Positions 1-8,673 are shown, counted from the first letter of the stretch. The stretch: 64,000 nt of DNA from Desulfobulbaceae bacterium (GCA_023230525.1 JALNXE010000008.1:1-64000); one strand, 5' to 3'. Translations and numbers: made by a program. Notes: a model not told the origin generated them from the sequence alone.

Positions 1-1
1 G

Positions 2-571
2 GAGCACGGCAAGGGCTTTGCGGTGGTGGCGTCCGAGGTGCGCAAACTGGCGGAACGGAGCCAGAAGGCGGCGGCCGAGATCTCCGAGCTCTCTTCAGCC
101 AGCGTGGAGGTGGCGGAGAAGGCCGGGGATATGCTGACCAAGATGCTGCCCGATATCCAGAAGACGGCGGAGCTGGTGCAGGAGATCAGCGCCGCCAGCC
201 GGGAGCAGGACACCGGGGCCGAGCAGATCAACAAGGCCATCCAGCAGCTGGATCAGGTGATCCAGCAGAACGCCGGGGCCACGGAGGAGATGTCCTCCAC
301 CGCCGAGGAGCTGTCTTCCCAGGCCGAGCAACTGCAGAGCGTCATCGCCTTTTTCAAGATCGACAGCCACGGCGCCAGGGGGATTGCCCAGGGCGCCAGG
401 GCCGGGTCGGGCAGGAAGGTCCATGGCCATCCGCAGATCGCCCATGTCAAGACTGCGGGCCACGGGCGGCGGGCGCCGTCCCCCGGCGGGAGGGCAGCGG
501 CCAAGGGGATGAACCTGCAGATGGATGATGGGCAGGGAGATGAACTGGATAAGTCCTTTGAGAAATATTAA
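2..571 (+). CDS. Methyl-accepting chemotaxis protein, C-terminal part (5' end outside window)
   Basis: The reading frame is open from base 2 and ends at TAA 569-571, so this is the 3' end of a chemoreceptor whose sensor half lies before the window. It starts inside the conserved hairpin tip (GEHGKGFAVVASEVRKLAER) of the cytoplasmic signalling coiled coil, which contacts CheA and CheW, and continues through the descending methylation helix (residues rich in Ala, Glu, Gln). A ~70-residue Gly/Ala/Arg-rich tail follows and ends in FEKY. The same tail, with few changes, ends the next gene, so the two receptors are recent paralogues or have undergone gene conversion. Family assignment is certain; the ligand cannot be inferred because the sensor domain is missing. 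Confidence 0.95.
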   Translation, partial: EHGKGFAVVASEVRKLAERSQKAAAEISELSSASVEVAEKAGDMLTKMLPDIQKTAELVQEISAASREQDTGAEQINKAIQQLDQVIQQNAGATEEMSSTAEELSSQAEQLQSVIAFFKIDSHGARGIAQGARAGSGRKVHGHPQIAHVKTAGHGRRAPSPGGRAAAKGMNLQMDDGQGDELDKSFEKY

Positions 572-599
572 GCGTGCGGGAAAGGGCTGAGGCGTGCGG

Positions 600-634
600 C
601 CGGGGCTGCGGGACGGAGCAACCTGCAGCCCCGG
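600..634 (+). terminator. Stem-loop downstream of first chemoreceptor
   Basis: CCGGGGCTGC (600-609) and GCAGCCCCGG (625-634) are perfect 10-base complementary arms around a 15-base loop, starting 28 bases after the stop codon. The position suits a transcript end, but no T-run follows, so intrinsic termination is doubtful. It may instead be a 3'-end stabilising hairpin. Confidence 0.35.
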
Positions 635-724
635 CAACCTGATATTTACTTAACGCAGCTTTGACGAACTCGTAAAAAAGTCTGTTTTCACCACGTATCT
701 GTGCCGGCAGGCCAGCAGGGTTCT

Positions 725-757
725 TGCCGGCATCCAGCGGAGGATCTGGATTCCGGT
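725..757. repeat. Remnant of a dispersed palindromic repeat
   Basis: The reverse complement contains GGAATCCAG...GCTGGATGCC, matching the core of the better preserved element at 6703-6780 (GGGAATCCAGG...GCTGGATGCCC). The outer CGTCAT ends are not recognisable here, so this is a decayed or partial copy in the opposite orientation. Confidence 0.45.
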
Positions 758-922
758 AGACATTTCGAGGCTTGGAGATGATGATGGAGTGGGGTGGCCA
801 CGGCGCAGGAGGCGGTGGAGGAGCCCACCGCCTCTGTCGCGGGCTGGACTTTGCCGAACGCGAAGCAAATGAGTTGCTCGCTTTGACTTATTTGCCGCTC
901 AATTTTTTCAAGGAGGAGAGGG

Positions 923-3900
923 ATGTTTAAAAACATGAGAATCGGTTTACGGTTGGGCTTGGGTTTTGGCATACTCCTTATGCTGCTGGGGATCATGGCC
1001 GGGGTTTCCTATCAGAAACTGCAGGGTTTGGACCATATGGTGCATAAGGTGGTTAATGACCGGTTCCCCAATACGGTGCATGCCATGGAGATGAGCGATG
1101 CGGTGAATCTCACCGCCCGGGCCATTGGTAATATTGGGTTGAGCTCGGATGCCGAGCATATTGAACAGCAGCATGAACATCTTGCCCAGGCCAGGAAGCA
1201 GATCGATTATACCATGAGAACGTTGCAGGATACGCTCCGCAGTGAGGAGGGGAAAAGGCAGCTGGCCGTCCTTGATGAAGCTGCCGGTTCCTACCGGGAA
1301 CTGGAGCAGGAGTATCTTGGCCTGGTTAAAGCCGGGAATCGTGACCAGGCCTTGCAGTTACTCCTGGGGAAATTGAGCAAGGCCCAGACCCAGTATATGG
1401 ATGGTATTAAGGCGCTTGTCCGGTTCCAGACCGAACAGGTCCATGCGGCGGGCAAAGAGGCTGACGCCATGACCAGTACAGCCGTCAAGCTTGTTGTCGC
1501 CTTGGCGGCAGGGGCCTTTCTTCTTGGTCTCGGATTCGCGTTTACCATCACCAGGTCGATTACCAGGCCGCTGGGCGCATGCATAACCGCGGCCGGCAAG
1601 TTGGCCGGCGGGGATATGAATGTCGAGTTCGATGACCCGGCCCGGGACGAGACCGGCCAGCTGCAGCGGGCCATGACCACCATGGCGGCTGCCATGAAGG
1701 CGCTGGCCTCGGACGCGGGCGCGCTTGCCGATGCCGCCGTTGCCGGCAGGCTCAATATCCGGGCTGATGCGGCCCGGCACCAGGGTGATTTCCGCACCAT
1801 CGTGGAGGGGATGAATGACGTCATCAACCGGCTGGTGGGTCTGCTGGATTCCATGCCGGCGCCGGCCATGATCATTGATAAGGATTTCACCATACTCTAC
1901 ATGAACGATCTGGGGGCAAAGGTTGCCGGCAAGACGCCGCAGCAGACCCTTGGCGCCAAGTGTTACGACCACTTCAAGACCTCGGATTGCCGCAGCGAGC
2001 GCTGCGCCTGCAACCGGGCCATTATCAACGGGCAGGTTGCCACCTGTGAAACCGATGCCCATCCGCTTCCCGGCCTGGATCTGGACATCAGCTATTCCGG
2101 GGTGCCGATCAAGGACCGGCAGGGCAACATCATCGGCGCTTTTGAAGTGGTCAGCGATCAGACCGCGGTGAAGAAGGCGGCCAGGGTGGCGGACAAACAG
2201 GCCCGGTTCCAGGCCGAAGAGGTGGGTAAACTGCTTGATAATCTGGCGAAATTGTCCATTGGCGATCTGGCGGTGGATACGGCCGTATCCGCCAGTGATG
2301 AGGATACCGTAGCGATTGCCCAGAATTTTGACAAGATCAACGGTTCCATGCGGGAGATGGTGGCTGCCATTAAGGCGCTGGCCGCCGACGCGGGCGCGCT
2401 TGCCGATGCCGCCATAGCCGGCAAGCTCAACATTCGGGCCGATGCGGCGCGGCACCAGGGCGATTTCCGCAGGATTGTGGAAGGGATGAATGACATCATC
2501 AACCGGCTGGTGGGTTTCCTGGATTCCATGCCGGCGCCGGCCATGATCATTGATAAGGATTTCACCATTCTTTACATGAATGAGCTGGGGGCAAAGGTTG
2601 CCGGCAAGACGCCGCAGCAGACCCTTGGCGCCAAGTGTTACGACCACTTCAAAACCGCGGACTGCCGCAGCGAGCGCTGCGCCTGCGGTCGGGCCATTCT
2701 CAACGGGCAGGTTGCCACCAGTGAGACCGATGCCCATCCGCTGCCTGGCCTGGATCTGGACATCAGCTATTCCGGGGTGCCGATCAAGGACAGGCAGGGC
2801 AATATCATCGGCGCCTTTGAAGTGGTCAGCGATCAGACCGCGGTGAAGAAGGCGGCCAGGGTGGCGGACAAACAGGCCCGGTTCCAGACCGCAGAGGTGA
2901 GTAAACTGCTTGATAATCTGGCGAAACTGTCCATTGGCGATCTGGCCGTGGATACGGCCGTGGCCGCCAGTGACGAGGATACCACGGCGATTGCCCAGAA
3001 TTTTGACAAGATCAATGGCTCCCTGCGGCAGAATATCGAGGCGCTCAAGGGGATTACCGGCGCCGCCAAGCAGGTGGCCCAGGGCAACCTGATGGTGGAA
3101 CTCAAAAAACGCAGTAATGAAGATGAACTGATGGAATCCTTGCAGGCCATGGTGGAGAAACTCAAAGAGGTGGTTCAGGAAGTCCAGGCCGCCGCCGACA
3201 ACGTGGCGGCCGGCAGCCAGGAACTTTCCTCCAGCGCCCAGGAGATGTCCCAGGGCGCCACGGAACAGGCGGCCGCGGCCGAGGAGGCCTCTTCCTCCAT
3301 GGAGCAGATGTCGTCGAACATCAGACAGAGCGCCGACAACGCCCTGCAGACCGAAAAGATCGCCATCAAGTCGGCCAGCGACGCTCAGGAGGGCGGCAAG
3401 GCGGTGAATCAGACGGTGGGCGCCATGAAGGAGATCGCCGGCAAGATCTCGATCATTGAAGAGATTGCCCGGCAGACCAATCTGCTGGCCTTGAACGCGG
3501 CCATCGAGGCGGCCCGGGCCGGGGAGCACGGCAAGGGTTTTGCGGTGGTGGCCTCGGAGGTGCGGAAACTAGCGGAACGGAGCCAGAAGGCGGCAGCCGA
3601 GATCTCCGAGCTCTCTTCAGCCAGCGTGGAAGTGGCGGAGAAGGCCGGGGACAAGCTGGCCAGGATGCTGCCCGATATCCAGAAGACGGCCGAGCTGGTG
3701 CAGGAGATCAGCGCCGCCAGCCGGGAGCAGGATAGCGGTGCCGAGCAGATCAACAAGGCCATCCAGCAGCTGGATCAGGTGATCCAGCAGAACGCCGGGG
3801 CCTCGGAGGAGATGTCCTCCACCGCCGAGGAGCTGTCCGCCCAGGCCGAGCAGCTGCAGGGCACCATCGCCTTCTTCAAGATCGACAGCCAGGGCGCCAG

Positions 3901-4093
3901 GGGGATTGCCCAGGGCGCCAGGGCCGGGGCGGGCAGGAAGGTTCACGGCTATCCGCAGATCGCCCATGTCAAGACAGCGAGTCACGGGCGGCGGGCGCCG
4001 TCCCTCGGCGGCGGGGCCGCGGCCAGGGGGATGAACCTGCAGATGGATGATGGGAAAACAGATGAGCTGGATAACGCCTTTGAGAAGTATTAA
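923..4093 (+). CDS. Methyl-accepting chemotaxis protein with two tandem HAMP-PAS units
   Basis: Membrane chemoreceptor of 1056 residues that controls CheA. Order seen: TM1 about 10-29; periplasmic helical-bundle region about 30-185; TM2 about 187-210; first HAMP; then two near-identical 225-residue units (about 260-484 and 485-709), each a HAMP-like segment followed by a PAS domain. Each PAS carries a cysteine cluster C-x8-C-x4-C-x-C (Cys347/356/361/363 and Cys572/581/586/588), which may bind a metal or act as a redox sensor (inference). The signalling domain follows, with the tip at about 846-896, and a long Gly/Arg-rich tail ending FEKY. ATG at 923 has a strong AAGGAGGAGAG site. cheR, cheD and cheB follow on the same strand, so this is probably a client of those enzymes. 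Confidence 0.95.
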   Translation: MFKNMRIGLRLGLGFGILLMLLGIMAGVSYQKLQGLDHMVHKVVNDRFPNTVHAMEMSDAVNLTARAIGNIGLSSDAEHIEQQHEHLAQARKQIDYTMRTLQDTLRSEEGKRQLAVLDEAAGSYRELEQEYLGLVKAGNRDQALQLLLGKLSKAQTQYMDGIKALVRFQTEQVHAAGKEADAMTSTAVKLVVALAAGAFLLGLGFAFTITRSITRPLGACITAAGKLAGGDMNVEFDDPARDETGQLQRAMTTMAAAMKALASDAGALADAAVAGRLNIRADAARHQGDFRTIVEGMNDVINRLVGLLDSMPAPAMIIDKDFTILYMNDLGAKVAGKTPQQTLGAKCYDHFKTSDCRSERCACNRAIINGQVATCETDAHPLPGLDLDISYSGVPIKDRQGNIIGAFEVVSDQTAVKKAARVADKQARFQAEEVGKLLDNLAKLSIGDLAVDTAVSASDEDTVAIAQNFDKINGSMREMVAAIKALAADAGALADAAIAGKLNIRADAARHQGDFRRIVEGMNDIINRLVGFLDSMPAPAMIIDKDFTILYMNELGAKVAGKTPQQTLGAKCYDHFKTADCRSERCACGRAILNGQVATSETDAHPLPGLDLDISYSGVPIKDRQGNIIGAFEVVSDQTAVKKAARVADKQARFQTAEVSKLLDNLAKLSIGDLAVDTAVAASDEDTTAIAQNFDKINGSLRQNIEALKGITGAAKQVAQGNLMVELKKRSNEDELMESLQAMVEKLKEVVQEVQAAADNVAAGSQELSSSAQEMSQGATEQAAAAEEASSSMEQMSSNIRQSADNALQTEKIAIKSASDAQEGGKAVNQTVGAMKEIAGKISIIEEIARQTNLLALNAAIEAARAGEHGKGFAVVASEVRKLAERSQKAAAEISELSSASVEVAEKAGDKLARMLPDIQKTAELVQEISAASREQDSGAEQINKAIQQLDQVIQQNAGASEEMSSTAEELSAQAEQLQGTIAFFKIDSQGARGIAQGARAGAGRKVHGYPQIAHVKTASHGRRAPSLGGGAAARGMNLQMDDGKTDELDNAFEKY
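1700..3049 (+). repeat. Tandem in-frame duplication of 675 bp inside the chemoreceptor gene
   Basis: Bases 1700-2374 and 2375-3049 are two adjacent copies of the same unit, each coding a HAMP-like segment plus a cysteine-containing PAS domain. The copies keep long identical DNA stretches, for example through the segments coding SMPAPAMIIDKDFTILYMN and TAVKKAARVADKQARF. This indicates a recent duplication or continued homogenisation. The offset of 675 is a multiple of three, so the frame is kept. Confidence 0.85.
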
Positions 4094-4140
4094 GGTATTT
4101 GGTCAGTTAGGTTTTTTGCAACCTTTACCAGTGTGAAACA

Positions 4141-5010
4141 ATGTTGATGAGCAGAGAAAAAAGCCACGGCTTTGAGCATTCCCTGGTGCGCATGTCGAGC
4201 AGGGAATTTACCAGCTTGAGCCGTTTTATTTATGAGCAATGCGGCATCAGGATGCCGGAGGTCAAGAAAACAATGCTTGAGGGCCGTCTGCAGAAGCGGC
4301 TGCGGATGCTGGGCCTGAGGAGCTTTGCCGATTATATCGAGTATCTGTTTAATCCGGCTGAAAATAATCAGGAACTGGTGCAGATGATTGATCTGGTCAC
4401 CACCAACAAGACGGATTTTTTCCGCGAGCCGGATCATTTTGACTATCTGCGGGAGAAGGTGCTGCCCCCCTGGTGCGAGAAATGCGGGACGAGACGGCTC
4501 ATGGTGTGGAGCGCCGGCTGCTCCACCGGCCAGGAACCATACACCCTGGCCATGGTCTTGAATGAGTTTGCCGCCAGCCGGCCCGGTTTTGATTTTCAGA
4601 TTCTGGCCACGGACATCTCGACCAGGGTGCTGGAGCAGGCCAGAAAGGCCGTTTATCATGAAGACCTGCTGGAACCGGTGCCTTCGGTGCTCAAGACGAA
4701 ATACCTGCTGCGCAGCAAAGACCGGCAGAGCGGTCTGGTGCGTATCGGGCCGCAACTGCGGGCCAAGGTAAGATTCCGGCGGCTGAATTTTCTCGATGAA
4801 GATTTCGGTCTGCGGGAACCCCTGGACATCATTTTCTGCCGCAATGTGATCATCTATTTTGACCGGCCGACCCAGGTCAGGCTGCTGCAGCGTTTTTATG
4901 GACACATGCGGCCAGGGGCGCACATTTTCATGGGGCACTCCGAGACCTTGAGCGGCCTTGATGTGCCGCTGGTCAGTGTCGCCTCCACCGTGTACCGGAA
5001 AATACAATGA
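4141..5010 (+). CDS. cheR: Chemotaxis protein methyltransferase CheR
   Basis: Uses S-adenosylmethionine to methylate glutamates on the chemoreceptor coiled coils for adaptation. The 289-residue protein has the all-helical CheR N-domain (EFTSLSRFIYEQCGIRM onward) and the Rossmann methyltransferase domain with WSAGCSTGQEPYTLAM (SAM-binding region), LATDIS (acidic loop) and IIFCRNVIIYF near the C-terminus. Length is normal for the family. The start is uncertain: ATG 4141 and ATG 4147 are close together and neither has a clear Shine-Dalgarno site. It overlaps cheD by 4 bases (ATGA), so the two are translationally coupled. Confidence 0.95.
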   Translation: MLMSREKSHGFEHSLVRMSSREFTSLSRFIYEQCGIRMPEVKKTMLEGRLQKRLRMLGLRSFADYIEYLFNPAENNQELVQMIDLVTTNKTDFFREPDHFDYLREKVLPPWCEKCGTRRLMVWSAGCSTGQEPYTLAMVLNEFAASRPGFDFQILATDISTRVLEQARKAVYHEDLLEPVPSVLKTKYLLRSKDRQSGLVRIGPQLRAKVRFRRLNFLDEDFGLREPLDIIFCRNVIIYFDRPTQVRLLQRFYGHMRPGAHIFMGHSETLSGLDVPLVSVASTVYRKIQ

Positions 5011-5570
5011 ACCGGCCGGCGGCAAAACGGTACGGAACCGCAACGGTCTGCCTGGAAACGGCAATACCCGTTCCATCCGAACCGGCCAGGTATTATCTCA
5101 AGCCCGGGGAATTATTTGCCGGGGAGGAGGCCGCCCGGGTGAAAACAGTGCTTGGTTCCTGCGTGGCGGTGACCATGTTCTCGCCCCGTTGCCGGGTCGG
5201 CTCGCTCTGCCACAGCATGCTGCCCACCTGCCGCAATGAAAATTCCTGCGCCGGCGGCTGCCAGGATGGACCGCGCTATGTGGATTGCGCCATTCAGCGG
5301 ATGCTGGAGTGGTTCGGAAAACGGGGGATTGGGCGCGATGAAATCGTGGTGAAGGTCTTTGGCGGCTCTGACATGTTTTCCGGCCCCCAGGACCATGAAT
5401 ACAAAGGGATAGGAAGACAGAATGTCGACATGGCTTTGACGATTATAGAGAAAGAGGGACTCCGGCTGGCGGTATCTGACGTGGGCGGCCAGCGGGGGCG
5501 TAAGATTATTTTTAAAAGCTATAGCGGAGAGGTGCTTTTGCAACGCTTGAATCGTTCGGAGCTTAAATAA
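5007..5570 (+). CDS. cheD: Chemoreceptor glutamine deamidase CheD
   Basis: Deamidates specific glutamines of chemoreceptors to glutamates, and in some bacteria also interacts with CheC. The 187-residue protein shows the family's catalytic cysteine in TVLGSCVAVTMFSP and the conserved histidine in CHSMLP, then KVFGGSDMF and the C-terminal FKSYSGEVLLQRL region. Unusual here is a short cysteine-rich insertion after CHSMLP (TCRNENSCAGGCQDG) where most members have a short loop; whether it binds metal is unknown. The gene overlaps cheR by 4 bases and cheB by 1 base (TAATG). Confidence 0.93.
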   Translation: MNRPAAKRYGTATVCLETAIPVPSEPARYYLKPGELFAGEEAARVKTVLGSCVAVTMFSPRCRVGSLCHSMLPTCRNENSCAGGCQDGPRYVDCAIQRMLEWFGKRGIGRDEIVVKVFGGSDMFSGPQDHEYKGIGRQNVDMALTIIEKEGLRLAVSDVGGQRGRKIIFKSYSGEVLLQRLNRSELK

Positions 5571-6634
5571 TGAAAACTAAGAAGATTCGCGTCCTCATTG
5601 TCGATGATTCCGCCGTGGTCCGCCAGACCATGAGTGAAATCCTGTCTTCGGATCCGGCCATTGAGGTGATGTCCACCGCGGGTGATCCTTATATCGCCGC
5701 GGACCGCATGCGGGAAGAGATCCCGGATGTCATCACCCTGGATGTGGAGATGCCGCGCATGGACGGGATCTCCTTTCTGCAGAAAATCATGCGGCAGCAC
5801 CCCATTCCGGTGGTGATGTGCTCAAGCCTTACGGAAAAGGGTTCGGAAACCGCCATGAAAGCCCTGGAGTACGGGGCGGTGGAGATTATTCAGAAACCGC
5901 GGATCGGCACCAAGCTCTTTCTGGAGGAGTCCAGGGTGCGCATCTGTGATGCGGTGAAGGCAGCCAGCCAGGCGAAATTGGGTAAGATTTCCACGCGGAG
6001 CCTGGTAGCCCCCAAATTGAGCGCGGATGTCATGATGGATAAACCGGCCTCCAGTGCCATGATCCAGACCACCGAAAAGGTGATCGTGGTGGGGGCGTCC
6101 ACCGGCGGCACCGAGGCCCTGCGGATATTCCTTGAGTCCTTGCCTGCCGACTGCCCCGGCATCGTCATTGTCCAGCATATGCCGGAGGGGTTCACGCGCG
6201 CCTTTGCCCAGCGCCTGGACGGACTGTGCCGGATCTCGGTGAAGGAGGCCGCCGACAACGATACCGTGGTGCGTGGCCGCGCCCTGATCGCGCCGGGCAA
6301 TCACCATACCCTGCTGAAACGAAGCGGGGCCCGCTATTTCCTGGAGGTGAAGGACGGCCCGCTGGTCTGCAGGCACCGGCCTTCCGTGGATGTGCTGTTT
6401 CGTTCCGCGGCCCGCTACGGCGGCAAAAATGTGGTGGGAGTCATCATGACCGGCATGGGTGATGACGGGGCCCAGGGCATGCTGGAGATGAAGCAGGCCG
6501 GGGCCTTCACCATTGCCCAGGACGAGGCCAGCTGTGTGGTTTTCGGCATGCCCAATGAGGCCATCAAGCGGGGCGGGGTGGATCTGGTTCTGCCGCTTGC
6601 CGCCATCGGCCGGGAGGTGATCCGCCGGCAGTAA
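5570..6634 (+). CDS. cheB: Protein-glutamate methylesterase/glutaminase CheB
   Basis: Response regulator that removes methyl groups from chemoreceptors and can deamidate receptor glutamines; activated by CheA phosphorylation. The 354-residue protein has an N-terminal receiver domain (VDDSAVV, phospho-acceptor Asp in TLDVEMPRMDG) and a C-terminal esterase domain with the catalytic triad visible as Ser in VGASTGGTEAL, His in VQHMPEGFT and Asp in MTGMGDDGAQG. It is the last gene of the cheR-cheD-cheB set. No cheA, cheW or cheY lies in the window, so they are probably upstream or elsewhere. Confidence 0.97.
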   Translation: MKTKKIRVLIVDDSAVVRQTMSEILSSDPAIEVMSTAGDPYIAADRMREEIPDVITLDVEMPRMDGISFLQKIMRQHPIPVVMCSSLTEKGSETAMKALEYGAVEIIQKPRIGTKLFLEESRVRICDAVKAASQAKLGKISTRSLVAPKLSADVMMDKPASSAMIQTTEKVIVVGASTGGTEALRIFLESLPADCPGIVIVQHMPEGFTRAFAQRLDGLCRISVKEAADNDTVVRGRALIAPGNHHTLLKRSGARYFLEVKDGPLVCRHRPSVDVLFRSAARYGGKNVVGVIMTGMGDDGAQGMLEMKQAGAFTIAQDEASCVVFGMPNEAIKRGGVDLVLPLAAIGREVIRRQ

Positions 6635-6702
6635 AACCCTCCGGCTGCCAGCTCTAAGGGACTCGGCAATTCTAAATATACCGCTTATCGAGTCTCAACG
6701 CG

Positions 6703-6780
6703 CCGTCATTCCCGCAATGCTGTTGAGCGGGAATCCAGGATTTTTGCTGGATGCCCGATAAAACCATTCGAGCATGACGA
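6703..6780. repeat. REP/MITE-like palindromic element
   Basis: About 78 bases bounded by inverted ends CGTCAT (6704-6709) and ATGACG (6774-6779), with internal inverted segments CATTCCCGC / GCGGGAATCCAGG and GCTGGATGCCCG. The layout resembles the ATTCCCGC...GCGGGAAT small palindromic repeats common in proteobacterial spacers. It contains no open frame. A partial copy lies at 725-757. It sits in the 367-base spacer after cheB together with the element at 6861-6942; the rest of the spacer shows no gene. Confidence 0.65.
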
Positions 6781-6860
6781 TAACGATAAACGGTAAATTT
6801 GTAATTTCCATCACCCTAAGCTTGATGAATTCTGCCCCTTGATGGCAAAAAGTTTTCTCC

Positions 6861-6942
6861 CCACCACAGAGCACCCGGAGATCACAGAAAAATATTTTTT
6901 AATAGAGTCAGTTAGCTCTGTGGGCTCTGGCCTTTCTGTGGT
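6861..6942. repeat. Dispersed imperfect palindrome, copy 1
   Basis: ACCACAGAGCACC...GAGATCACAGA at the left pairs imperfectly with TCTGTGGGCTCTGG...TTTCTGTGGT at the right. The reverse complement of 26835-26907 aligns along its length (GAGATCACAGA, AAATATTT, GTCAGTTA, CTCTGTG, CTGTGGT all in the same order), so these are two copies of one element in opposite orientation. It lies just upstream of the acetolactate-synthase-like gene and leaves that gene with no obvious promoter or Shine-Dalgarno site of its own. Confidence 0.7.
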
Positions 6943-7001
6943 AAATTTTCAGTTTTTACAATACAATCAGACCCAAACTTTGAATATAAAACCTGAAATC
7001 T

Positions 7002-8669
7002 ATGCCCATGAACGCAGCTGAACTTTTTGTCAAATGTCTGGAAAATGAAGGAGTGGAATATATCTTCGGCGTGCCCGGCGAGGAGAATGCCCACTTCATG
7101 ATGGCCCTGCAGAACTCCACCATCCGTTTTATTCTCTGCCGGCAGGAACAGGGCGCGGCCTTTATCGCCGATGTTTACGGCAGGCTCACCGGCAAACCCG
7201 GGGTCTGTATGGGCACCCTGGGACCAGGCGCCACCAATCTGGTGACCGGCGTGGCCGACGCCAATATGGACCGCTCGCCCCTGGTGGCCATCACCGGCCA
7301 GGCGGACAGCCGCAGGCAGCACAAGGAAAGCCACCAGAACATGGACGTGGTCAGGATGTTCCGGCCCATCACCAAATGGGCCCAGCCCATCATCCACAGC
7401 AAGAATATCCCCGAGGTGGTGCGCAAGGCCTTTAAACTTGCGGTGATGGAAAAACCAGGGGCCTGCCATATCGAACTGGCCGACGACATCGCCGCCTCTG
7501 CGGCCACCGGCAACCCCCTGCCGGTGCAGAATCCCCGCCGGCCGGTGCCGGACGACAAGATCGTCGATCGCGCCATGGAGCTCATCCGTGCCGCCAGAAA
7601 GCCCATCATCCTGGCCGGCAACGGCGCCATCCGGCGCAGGGCGGCCAAGCAGCTCAGGCTCTTTGTCGAAAAAACCGGCATCGGCGTGATCAACACCTTC
7701 ATGGGCAAGGGCTCCATCCCCAGATCGTCGCCCAACTGCCTGTTCACCATCGGCCTGCAGGCCCATGATTACACCAGGGTGGCGATTCAGGAGGCGGATC
7801 TGGTCATCAGCCTGGGCTATGACCTGGTCGAATACGAACCGCGGCTCTGGGGCCAGAGTTCCAGCAAGGGCGCCAGGACGCAGAAGATCATCCACATTGA
7901 TTTTATTCCGGCCGAGGTGGATGAGTATTACGACGTTGATGTGGAGATCGTCGGCGACCTGGCCCATACCCTGTGGATGCTGAATGAGCGGGTCAAGGAT
8001 TTTCAGGCGGATTATGACAGCCGCTGCAAGATAGCCTTGCGCCGGATTATGCTGGATGACTTTGCCGAATACAGAGATGATGACACCCGCGGCCTGATCC
8101 GGCCCCAGAAGATCATCTGGGATGTGCGGGAGGTGCTCGGGCCCCAGGATATCCTGCTGAGCGACGTGGGGGCGCACAAAATGTGGATTGCCCGCTATTA
8201 CCAGTGCGATGAACCCAACACCTGTCTGATCTCCAACGGTTTCTGCTCCATGGGCTTTGCCCTGCCCGGCGCCATCGGCGCCAAGCTCGTTTATCCGGAG
8301 CGGCGGGTGCTGGCCATCTGCGGCGACGGCGGCTTTCTGATGAATGTCCAGGAACTGGAGACCGCCCGGCGCATCGGCGCAAATATCGTGGTGCTGATCT
8401 GGGATGACCAGGAATACGGCCTGATCCGCTGGAAGCAGGAAAACCAGTTCGGCAGCCACTCCGACCTCCATTTCAATAACCCTGATTTTATCAAGCTGGC
8501 CGAGGCCTTCGGTTGCAAGGGTTTCCGGGTGGAGAACTCCCGGGAGTTCAAGGAGGTGCTGGAGCAGGCCTTTCATTTCGAGGTGCCGGTGTTGATCTCG
8601 GTGCCCATTGATTACCGGGAAAACCGGCTGCTTTCAGAGCGGCTGGGCAAGGTGGCCTGTACCATCTGA
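7002..8669 (+). CDS. Acetolactate synthase-like thiamine-diphosphate enzyme
   Basis: Member of the ThDP-dependent enzyme family that includes acetolactate synthase large subunits (two pyruvate to acetolactate plus CO2). The 555-residue protein has the N-terminal pyrimidine-binding domain (FGVPGEEN; catalytic Glu in CRQEQGAAF; GTLGPGATNLV), a central domain, and the C-terminal pyrophosphate-binding domain with GDGGFLMN...DQEYG. No regulatory small subunit (ilvN/ilvH) is adjacent, and the next gene is an aldehyde dehydrogenase. That suggests a catabolic or side role rather than branched-chain amino acid synthesis (inference). The real substrate could be another 2-oxo acid. ATG 7002 or 7008 could be the start. 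Confidence 0.85.
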   Translation: MPMNAAELFVKCLENEGVEYIFGVPGEENAHFMMALQNSTIRFILCRQEQGAAFIADVYGRLTGKPGVCMGTLGPGATNLVTGVADANMDRSPLVAITGQADSRRQHKESHQNMDVVRMFRPITKWAQPIIHSKNIPEVVRKAFKLAVMEKPGACHIELADDIAASAATGNPLPVQNPRRPVPDDKIVDRAMELIRAARKPIILAGNGAIRRRAAKQLRLFVEKTGIGVINTFMGKGSIPRSSPNCLFTIGLQAHDYTRVAIQEADLVISLGYDLVEYEPRLWGQSSSKGARTQKIIHIDFIPAEVDEYYDVDVEIVGDLAHTLWMLNERVKDFQADYDSRCKIALRRIMLDDFAEYRDDDTRGLIRPQKIIWDVREVLGPQDILLSDVGAHKMWIARYYQCDEPNTCLISNGFCSMGFALPGAIGAKLVYPERRVLAICGDGGFLMNVQELETARRIGANIVVLIWDDQEYGLIRWKQENQFGSHSDLHFNNPDFIKLAEAFGCKGFRVENSREFKEVLEQAFHFEVPVLISVPIDYRENRLLSERLGKVACTI

Positions 8670-8673
8670 TCTG

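Larger units (their letters stand above)
572..922. other. Intergenic spacer between two chemoreceptor genes
   Basis: No convincing gene lies in these ~350 bases. They hold a perfect-arm stem-loop just after the first receptor (600-634), a repeat remnant (about 725-757), and the strong Shine-Dalgarno AAGGAGGAGAG at about 910-920 that serves the second receptor. I found no clear sigma-28 (flagellar) promoter for the second gene. The stretch at about 665-690 (CTCGTAAAAA...TTCACCAC) resembles the flank of the dispersed element near 26.82 kb. Confidence 0.6.

Noticed and set aside
1358..3529. Long minus-strand frame (723 codons) inside the chemoreceptor gene
   Set aside because: It is the antisense shadow of the high-GC chemoreceptor; the translation has no recognisable domain and is just periodic His/Gly/Leu-rich sequence from the repeated units.
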